Source of the DNA: GCA-002712045 sp028112705
Lineage (GTDB): Bacteria; Pseudomonadota; Alphaproteobacteria; Rhodobacterales; Rhodobacteraceae
DNA: 64,000 nt
Direction of reading: 5' to 3'
Assembly: GCA_028112705.1 (NCBI GenBank)
Contig: JAOGYN010000002.1
Coordinates: 1 to 64,000 of the forward strand
In this document: positions 62,506-64,000 of the stretch, one piece after another
How the letters are laid out: each line of letters opens with the position of its first letter
How positions within the stretch are numbered: position 1 is the stretch's first letter
Position numbers and translations under genes: made by a program
The notes under the pieces: generated by a model
Databases searched by the model: none
Told to the model about the DNA's origin: nothing
What the model saw: the letters and a program-made list of their open reading frames with translations, nothing else

Positions 62506-63340
62506 AATAGTAGCTGGAGTAGGGACAAGCCATGTGCCAACAATAGGAGCGGCTTCTGATAATGGTAAAGATAGGAATGACTATTTTAAGCCTCTATTTG
62601 ATGGTTATGATCCCGCTCGGGAATGGATTAAAAAAATCAAACCTGATGTTGTTATTTTAGTTTATAATGATCACGCAAGTGCTTTTTCGGTTGAATTAAT
62701 TAACACATTTGTACTTGGAGTTGCTGATGGATATGCGCCTGCAGATGAAGGATATGGGCCGCGAAAAGTCCCCTATGTTCACGGACATGCTGATTTTTCA
62801 AGTCACATAAGTGAAAGCTTGATTTTTGATGAATTTGATATTGCTATAGCGAATGAAATGAACGTTGATCATGGGTTAACAGTGCCACTGACAGTAATGT
62901 ATGGTAAGCCAACTGAATGGCCATGCAAAGTTATCCCACTTTGTGTAAATGTAATTAAATATCCTCAACCAACTGGTAATCGATGTTTCAATCTTGGTAA
63001 GGCGCTCAAAAAAGCTGTAGAAAGCTATCCAGAAGATTTAAAGGTGGCTATTTTTGGAACAGGGGGGATGAGCCATCAACTTCAGGGTGAGCGGGCTGGT
63101 TTGATAAATTCGGAATTTGATCAAATGTTTCTTGATAACCTTCAGAGTAAACCAGAGATCCTTTCAGGAATTGGGCATACAGAATATCTGCGAGAGGCTG
63201 GATCAGAGGGCATTGAACTTATTATGTGGTTGATCATGAGAGGTGCGTTGGAGGATCCAGTTGAGGTTTATCGTCATTATCACAAACCAGTTTCTAATAC
63301 CGGCGCAGGGCTGATATGTTTTGAAGAGAGAGCATCATGA
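62498..63340 (+). CDS. ligB: Protocatechuate 4,5-dioxygenase beta subunit
   Basis: Catalytic Fe(II) subunit of LigAB, 280 residues, which cleaves protocatechuate between C4 and C5 to 4-carboxy-2-hydroxymuconate 6-semialdehyde. The metal ligands are His12 (GTSHVPTIG), His59 (YNDHAS) and the Glu in GSEGIELIMWL; the acid-base histidine is in TGGMSHQLQGER. It overlaps ligA by 8 nt and ligC by 4 nt (ATGA). Confidence 0.95.
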   Translation: MAKIVAGVGTSHVPTIGAASDNGKDRNDYFKPLFDGYDPAREWIKKIKPDVVILVYNDHASAFSVELINTFVLGVADGYAPADEGYGPRKVPYVHGHADFSSHISESLIFDEFDIAIANEMNVDHGLTVPLTVMYGKPTEWPCKVIPLCVNVIKYPQPTGNRCFNLGKALKKAVESYPEDLKVAIFGTGGMSHQLQGERAGLINSEFDQMFLDNLQSKPEILSGIGHTEYLREAGSEGIELIMWLIMRGALEDPVEVYRHYHKPVSNTGAGLICFEERAS

Positions 63341-64000
63341 AAGTTGCTGTTGCAGGTGCTGGTGGAGCATTTGGAGTTAAGCATCTTAATGCCTTGAAGA
63401 ATATAAATGGTGTTGAGGTTGTATCGGTTGTGGGGCGTACTACTGAAAGTATTGAGGCTCTGGCAAAAGAGCGAGGAATTGAGCATTATACAACAGATTT
63501 GAATGAGAGCTTATCTCACACTGATGTTGAGGCTGTAATTCTTTCCACACCAACGCAAATGCATGCTGATCAATCTCGAAAGTGTATGATAGCGGGTAAA
63601 CATGTAATGTGTGAAATTCCGATGTCAGATAATATTGAAGATGCTCGAAGTTTGGTGAACCTTCAGAAAGAAACAGGTGTTGTTGGAATGGTGGGTCATG
63701 TGCGCCGTTTCAATCCCTCTCATCAGTATGTGCATAATAAAATTATTTCAAAAGAGTTTAAGATTCAACAATTGGATGTTCAGACTTATTTTTTTCGAAG
63801 AACAAATATAAATGCCTTGGGAAATCCACGGAGTTGGACTGATCATTTGCTCTGGCATCATGCTTGTCATACAGTTGACTTGTTTATTTATCAAACTGGT
63901 GAAGTACCCACTGAAGTATTTGGTATGCAAGGCCCGATTCATCCAGACTTAGGCATTGCTATGGATATGACAATCGGACTAAAATCACCATCTGGTGCAC
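63337..64000 (+). CDS. ligC: 4-carboxy-2-hydroxymuconate-6-semialdehyde dehydrogenase (3' end beyond window)
   Basis: LigC-type Gfo/Idh/MocA dehydrogenase, cut off by the window end after 221 residues. It oxidises the ring-cleavage hemiacetal with NADP to 2-pyrone-4,6-dicarboxylate. The N-terminal Rossmann loop GAGGAFG, CEIPMSDN (with the E-x-P block of this family) and TDHLLWHHACHTVDLF are visible. The start overlaps ligB (ATGA). This completes the pathway together with ligI, galD, galB and galC on the other strand. Confidence 0.93.
   Translation, partial: MKVAVAGAGGAFGVKHLNALKNINGVEVVSVVGRTTESIEALAKERGIEHYTTDLNESLSHTDVEAVILSTPTQMHADQSRKCMIAGKHVMCEIPMSDNIEDARSLVNLQKETGVVGMVGHVRRFNPSHQYVHNKIISKEFKIQQLDVQTYFFRRTNINALGNPRSWTDHLLWHHACHTVDLFIYQTGEVPTEVFGMQGPIHPDLGIAMDMTIGLKSPSGA

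Noticed and set aside
1..64000. CRISPR array, insertion sequence or prophage
   Set aside because: No spaced direct repeats, transposase, integrase or phage structural genes were found on either strand.

Overview
The window is 64 kb of AT-rich (roughly 35% GC by eye) bacterial chromosome with 68 protein genes and four tRNA genes. No transposase, phage or CRISPR feature was found. The gene neighbourhoods are those of Alphaproteobacteria, most specifically Rhodobacterales: a twin-transmembrane protein, PduO-type adenosyltransferase and etfBA in a row; short HprK, RapZ, EIIA-Man and HPr next to ATP-type pckA; argS, SPOR protein, nagZ, scpAB; bamE, yceD, rpmF, plsX, fabH, ihfA, merR; deoC next to a double-domain ALDH16; and irr divergent from fabA-fabB-fabI. 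With the low GC and tight spacing this suggests a streamlined marine Roseobacter-like bacterium. That assignment is inference.

Layout. 1-12 kb: 5' part of parC, an SDR, adenosyltransferase and electron-transfer flavoprotein, a regulatory PTS branch, pckA, and methylsuccinyl-CoA dehydrogenase of the ethylmalonyl-CoA pathway. 12-31 kb: housekeeping genes (argS, nagZ, scpAB, dCTP deaminase, the plsX-fabH-ihfA block, msrB, moaA, nadE, gltX) plus a periplasmic protein made of 18 exact-length MORN units. 30.4-34.9 kb: argE, ALDH16 and deoC overlapping or abutting on the minus strand. 35-47.9 kb: an accessory catabolic stretch with two Rieske oxygenases, HpaR/HpaB and a flavin reductase fused to a MarR-like domain, an iron-sulfur Old-Yellow-Enzyme-type flavoprotein, a globin, a Xi-class glutathione transferase and a DmdC-like acyl-CoA dehydrogenase. 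47.9-54.3 kb: fabI-fabB-fabA, irr, lldD, trpA, ychF. 54.3-64 kb: the protocatechuate 4,5-cleavage pathway.

How the genes work together. The right end encodes the whole route from protocatechuate to pyruvate plus oxaloacetate. LigAB open the ring, LigC (cut by the window edge) oxidises the semialdehyde, LigI opens the pyrone, GalD tautomerises, GalB hydrates and the GalC/LigK aldolase cleaves. The two halves are divergent, and between them lie an SDR and a cytoplasmic sulfatase that may feed sulfated or reduced aromatics into the route. The 35-48 kb genes look like upstream oxygenases that hydroxylate or demethylate aromatic or methylated compounds. PckA, the ethylmalonyl-CoA enzyme and EtfAB would carry the resulting C2-C4 acids and electrons into central metabolism.

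The best candidates for unusual biology are the reductase-MarR fusion whose MarR part lacks the basic wing, a truncated globin with a C-terminal SAP-like tail beside an FeS flavoprotein, the sulfatase/SDR insert in the PCA locus, and the absence of chvIG between hprK and pckA.
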